In this document: positions 61,145-64,000 of the stretch, one piece after another
Layout: each line of letters begins with the position of its first letter
How positions within the stretch are numbered: position 1 is the stretch's first letter
Assembly (NCBI GenBank): GCA_945952315.1
Contig: CAMFIE010000003.1
Location: forward strand, 62,001 to 126,000
Reading direction: 5' to 3'
Origin: an uncultured Rhizobium sp.
GTDB taxonomy: Bacteria; Pseudomonadota; Alphaproteobacteria; Rhizobiales; Rhizobiaceae
DNA length: 64,000 nt
Position numbers and translations under genes: made by a program
Notes under the pieces: model-generated
The model's database searches: none
What the model was told of the DNA's origin: nothing
The model's input: only the letters and a program-made list of their open reading frames with translations

Positions 61145-62473
61145 TCAGAAGCCGCCATTGCGCCCCGGTATCCAGTTGGTGCCAGCGAGCGGCACACCTG
61201 CCATGGCGGCCGCCTCGATGGTCAGCGAGCACAGGTCTTCCGGCTCGAGATTGTGCAGGTGATTCTTGCCGCAGGCGCGCGCGATCGTCTGCGCTTCCAG
61301 CGTCATCACTTTCAGGTAGTTCTTCAGACGCCGGCCGCCGAGAATCGGGTCGAAGCGCTTGAAAAGTTCCGGATCCTGGGTGGTGATGCCGGCCGGGTCC
61401 TTGCCTTCGTGCCAGTCATCATAGGCATCGGCCGTCGTGCCGAGCTTCTGGTATTCGGCCTCGTGGATCGGGTCGTTGTCACCGAGCGCGATCAGCGCGG
61501 CCGTACCGATGGCCACCGCATCGGCCCCGAGCGCCATCGCCTTGGCCACATCGGCGCCTGAACGAATACCACCGGAGACGATCAGCTGCACCTTGCGATG
61601 CATGCCGAGGTCCTGAAGGGCCTTCACCGCCTGCGGAATGCAGGCAAGGATCGGCATGCCGACATGCTCGATGAAGACATCCTGCGTGGCGGCCGTACCG
61701 CCCTGCATGCCGTCGAGAACCACCACGTCCGCCCCTGCCTTCACGGCGAGCGCCGTATCGTAATAGGGCCGAGCGCCACCGACCTTCACATAGATCGGCT
61801 TTTCCCAGTCGGTGATTTCGCGCAGCTCGTGGATCTTGATTTCGAGGTCGTCAGGACCGGTCCAGTCCGGGTGACGGCAGGCCGAGCGCTGGTCAATACC
61901 CTTCGGCAGGTTGCGCATGTTGGCAACCCGGTCGGAAATCTTCTGGCCGAGCAGCATGCCGCCGCCGCCGGGCTTTGCGCCCTGGCCGACAACGACCTCG
62001 ATCGCATCGCAGCGCCGCAGATCGTCCGGGTTCATGCCGTAACGGCTCGGCAGATACTGATAGACAAGCGTCTTCGAATGGCCGCGCTCTTCCTCCGTCA
62101 TGCCGCCGTCGCCGGTGGTGGTGGAGGTCCCGGCAGCCGATGCGCCGCGTCCAAGCGCTTCCTTGGCCGGGCCGGACAGTGCGCCGAAGCTCATGCCGGC
62201 AATGGTGATCGGAATATCGAGATGGATCGGCTTCTTGGCAAAACGGGTGCCGAGCCAGACATCGGTCGCGCATTTCTCGCGATAGCCTTCCAGCGGATAG
62301 CGGCTGATCGAGGCCCCGAGGAACAAGAGGTCATCGAAATGCGGCAGATGCCGCTTCGTGCCGCCACCACGGATATCATAGATGCCGGATGCGGCAGCGC
62401 GGCGGATTTCGGCATTGACGGCCGGAGTGAAGGTTGCGGAAAAACGTGGCGGAGTTTTCGGAAAATCAGTCAT
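61145..62473 (-). CDS. mgsC: N-methylglutamate synthase subunit C (FMN-binding, GltB-like)
   Basis: A 442-residue protein of the glutamate-synthase central/FMN domain: MSFGALSGPAKEALGRGASAAGTSTTTGDGGMTEEE, VGQGAKPGGGGMLLGQKISDRVANMRNLPKGIDQRSACRHPDWTGPDDLEIKIHELRE, VVLDGMQGGTAATQDVFIEHVGMPIL and LIVSGGIRSGADVAKAMALGADAVAIGTAALIALG (phosphate loop for FMN). MgsABC transfers the methylamino group to make N-methylglutamate in the GMA/NMG pathway. It follows mgsB by 9 bp. Confidence 0.93.
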   Translation of the reverse strand: MTDFPKTPPRFSATFTPAVNAEIRRAAASGIYDIRGGGTKRHLPHFDDLLFLGASISRYPLEGYREKCATDVWLGTRFAKKPIHLDIPITIAGMSFGALSGPAKEALGRGASAAGTSTTTGDGGMTEEERGHSKTLVYQYLPSRYGMNPDDLRRCDAIEVVVGQGAKPGGGGMLLGQKISDRVANMRNLPKGIDQRSACRHPDWTGPDDLEIKIHELREITDWEKPIYVKVGGARPYYDTALAVKAGADVVVLDGMQGGTAATQDVFIEHVGMPILACIPQAVKALQDLGMHRKVQLIVSGGIRSGADVAKAMALGADAVAIGTAALIALGDNDPIHEAEYQKLGTTADAYDDWHEGKDPAGITTQDPELFKRFDPILGGRRLKNYLKVMTLEAQTIARACGKNHLHNLEPEDLCSLTIEAAAMAGVPLAGTNWIPGRNGGF

Positions 62474-62482
62474 GGTTTCGCC

Positions 62483-63172
62483 TCAGTACGCCGACGCATT
62501 GTCGATGTTGAAGTTGTAGAGCTTGCGGGCAGAGCCATAGCGGCGGAACTGCTCGGGTTTTGCCTTTGCATCGGCCTCGCCGGCCTTCAGCAGCTTTTCC
62601 AGAAGCTCATAATGTTCGGGGCGCATTTCCTTCTCGATGCAATCGGCACCGAGGGACTTCACGCTGCCGCGCACGAAAAGGCGTGCCTCGTAAAGACTGT
62701 CGCCAAGCGCTTCACCCGCATTGCCGAGCACGACCAGATTGCCGGACTGGGCCATGAAGGCAGACATGTGCCCGATATTGCCGTGCACGACGATATCGAT
62801 GCCCTTCATCGAAATCCCGCAGCGCGACGAGGCATTGCCCTTGATGACGAGCAGACCGCCACGGCCCGTCGCACCCGCATACTGGCTGGCATCGCCATCG
62901 ATGATGACCGTACCGGACATCATGTTTTCCGCAACGCCCGGACCGGCAGAGCCCTTGATCAGGATCGTCGCCTGCTTGTTCATGCCGGCGCAGTAGTAGC
63001 CGGTGGAACCGCGAACCGTGATTTCCACATTGGCATCGACGCCCGCGGCAATCGCATGCGCGCCTTTCGGGTTGATCACTTCCCACTTGGTCATGTTGGT
63101 CTGACCCTTGAGGGCATGTAGCGAGGAGTTCAGGGCGCGGAGACCCTCTTTCCCCAGATCGAAAGTCTGCAT
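62483..63172 (-). CDS. mgsB: N-methylglutamate synthase subunit B (GXGXG domain)
   Basis: A 229-residue protein consisting of the GXGXG beta-helix typical of the C-terminal domain of glutamate synthase, with repeated Gly segments (VRGSTGYYCAGMNKQATILIKGSAGPGVAENMMSGTVIIDGDASQYAGATGRGGLLVIKGNASSRCGISMKGIDIVVHGNIGHM). It forms a subunit of N-methylglutamate synthase with MgsA and MgsC. It starts 3 bp after the mgsA stop and ends 9 bp before mgsC. Confidence 0.92.
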   Translation of the reverse strand: MQTFDLGKEGLRALNSSLHALKGQTNMTKWEVINPKGAHAIAAGVDANVEITVRGSTGYYCAGMNKQATILIKGSAGPGVAENMMSGTVIIDGDASQYAGATGRGGLLVIKGNASSRCGISMKGIDIVVHGNIGHMSAFMAQSGNLVVLGNAGEALGDSLYEARLFVRGSVKSLGADCIEKEMRPEHYELLEKLLKAGEADAKAKPEQFRRYGSARKLYNFNIDNASAY

Positions 63173-63175
63173 GTG

Positions 63176-64000
63176 TCAGCGCTCCCAGAAATAGACAGTT
63201 GCCGGTTCCGGTTCCCAGACCCGGGCATTCTCGATGCCGGGAAGGTTGACCAGGGCCCGATATTCGCTGCCGAAGGCGACATATTCGTCGGTTTCGGCCA
63301 TGACCGCCGGCTTGCAGGCGATCGGATCACGCACCACGCCGAAGCCGTTGTGGGTGCCGACAACAAAAGTGAAGAAGCCGTCGAGATCGGTCAGCGTCGA
63401 TTCAAGCGCTGCCCCCAGAGCCTCGCCCTGCTTCAGCTTGTGGCTGATGAAGGCGGCGGCCACTTCCGTGTCATTCTCGGTCTCGAAGGACATGCCCTGG
63501 CGGCGCAGTTCTCGGCGAACGCCATTATGATTGGACAGCGAGCCATTGTGCACCAGGCACTGGTCGGCGCCGGTCGAGAACGGATGCGCGCCCATGGTCG
63601 TAACGGCCGATTCGGTTGCCATGCGGGTATGGCCGATGCCATGCGTGCCGCCCATCTTGGCGACGCCGAAACGGGAAGCCACATCCTTGGGAAGTCCGAC
63701 TTCCTTGAAGATTTCGATGTTTTCGCCGGACGACATCACCTTGACCGCCGGGCGCAGATGCGCAATCGCCGAACGGGCTGCATCCAGCTGGCCGATCGGC
63801 ACTTCGATGACAGCGTGGGTCGACTTCACCAGCAGCGCCACCGGCGCACCGAGCGCTTCCTTCAGATCACCATCGAGATTGGCGAAATCCGCATCGGGAT
63901 TGGCCGATTGCACGGTGATCTTGCCGAGGCCCTTGCCCGCCGAGGAATAGATGGCAATGCCCGCGGAATCGGGACCGCGGTCCGTCATCGTGATCAGCAT
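63176..64000 (-). CDS. mgsA: N-methylglutamate synthase subunit A (class-II amidotransferase), 5' end cut
   Basis: 275 visible codons enter from the right edge. MLITMTDRGPDSAGIAIYSS is the region a short way after the N-terminal catalytic Cys of class-II glutamine amidotransferases, so the true start and Cys lie outside the window. GTHGIGHTRMATESAVTTMGAHPFSTGADQCLVHNGSLSNHNGVRRELR and ENDTEVAAAFISHKL are the expected amidotransferase motifs. The ATG at 63998-64000 is internal, not the gene start. MgsA supplies the ammonia/methylamine-handling domain of the MgsABC complex. Confidence 0.9.
   Translation of the reverse strand: MLITMTDRGPDSAGIAIYSSAGKGLGKITVQSANPDADFANLDGDLKEALGAPVALLVKSTHAVIEVPIGQLDAARSAIAHLRPAVKVMSSGENIEIFKEVGLPKDVASRFGVAKMGGTHGIGHTRMATESAVTTMGAHPFSTGADQCLVHNGSLSNHNGVRRELRRQGMSFETENDTEVAAAFISHKLKQGEALGAALESTLTDLDGFFTFVVGTHNGFGVVRDPIACKPAVMAETDEYVAFGSEYRALVNLPGIENARVWEPEPATVYFWER

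Overview
The window is a GC-rich chromosomal or chromid segment from an alphaproteobacterium, most likely a member of the Rhizobiales (Rhizobiaceae or close relatives). The grounds are a thuEFGKAB-type disaccharide operon with a LacI regulator, an ECF sigma/NrsF pair, a DUF6455 protein, many ABC and Gfo/Idh/MocA genes, and the codon bias. There is no rRNA, tRNA, CRISPR array or insertion sequence that I can see, so the genus cannot be fixed. The segment is densely packed, mostly with catabolic and transport operons, and is cut at both ends.

Layout. 1-2464: end of a sugar-isomerase gene, a Gfo/Idh/MocA dehydrogenase and a second TIM-barrel isomerase (sugar or polyol catabolism). 2576-4209: a DHA2-like exporter and a small unknown protein. 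4221-11544: an ECF sigma factor with its NrsF-type membrane anti-sigma, then a TTC38-like TPR protein, a small membrane protein, an orphan thiamine-diphosphate enzyme, an OpgC-like acyltransferase and a thioredoxin/CcdA pair. Three promoters of one shape (GTAAC-N17-CGTA or CGAA) precede the sigma gene, the TPR gene and the thioredoxin gene and tie this block into a probable regulon. 11538-13041: a DMT exporter and its TetR regulator. 13204-17369: a DUF6455 protein, PntAB transhydrogenase and a DUF4189 secreted protein.

17461-24441: a GntR regulator divergent from a PxpA, PxpBC, biotin carboxylase-BCCP, DUF1989 operon, with a convergent MFS gene. Together the operon has the parts of a split urea-carboxylase-like enzyme plus 5-oxoprolinase. 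24839-25000: an unannotated 53-residue small protein. 25167-32639: thuR and thuEFGKAB with a clear sigma70-like promoter and a perfect 14-bp LacI-type operator. 32908-35430: a chemoreceptor. 35896-44173: a covalent-FAD/GcvT N-methyl-amine dehydrogenase convergent with an oligopeptide-type ABC transporter headed by a GAF protein. 44542-45945: a TadG-like von Willebrand A protein.

46002-64000 is the highlight: a nearly complete trimethylamine-to-glutamate pathway. Trimethylamine monooxygenase (Tmm), TMAO demethylase (Tdm, DUF1989+GcvT), the haem-dependent dimethylamine monooxygenase set (dmmDABC-like), gamma-glutamylmethylamide synthetase (GmaS) and N-methylglutamate synthase (MgsABC) are grouped together. 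With them are an APC-type permease, two GlxA/AraC-family regulators, a truncated haemoglobin next to Tdm, a universal stress protein and a cupin. The last two flank an FNR/FixK-like box. N-methylglutamate dehydrogenase is not in the window and mgsA runs off the right end.
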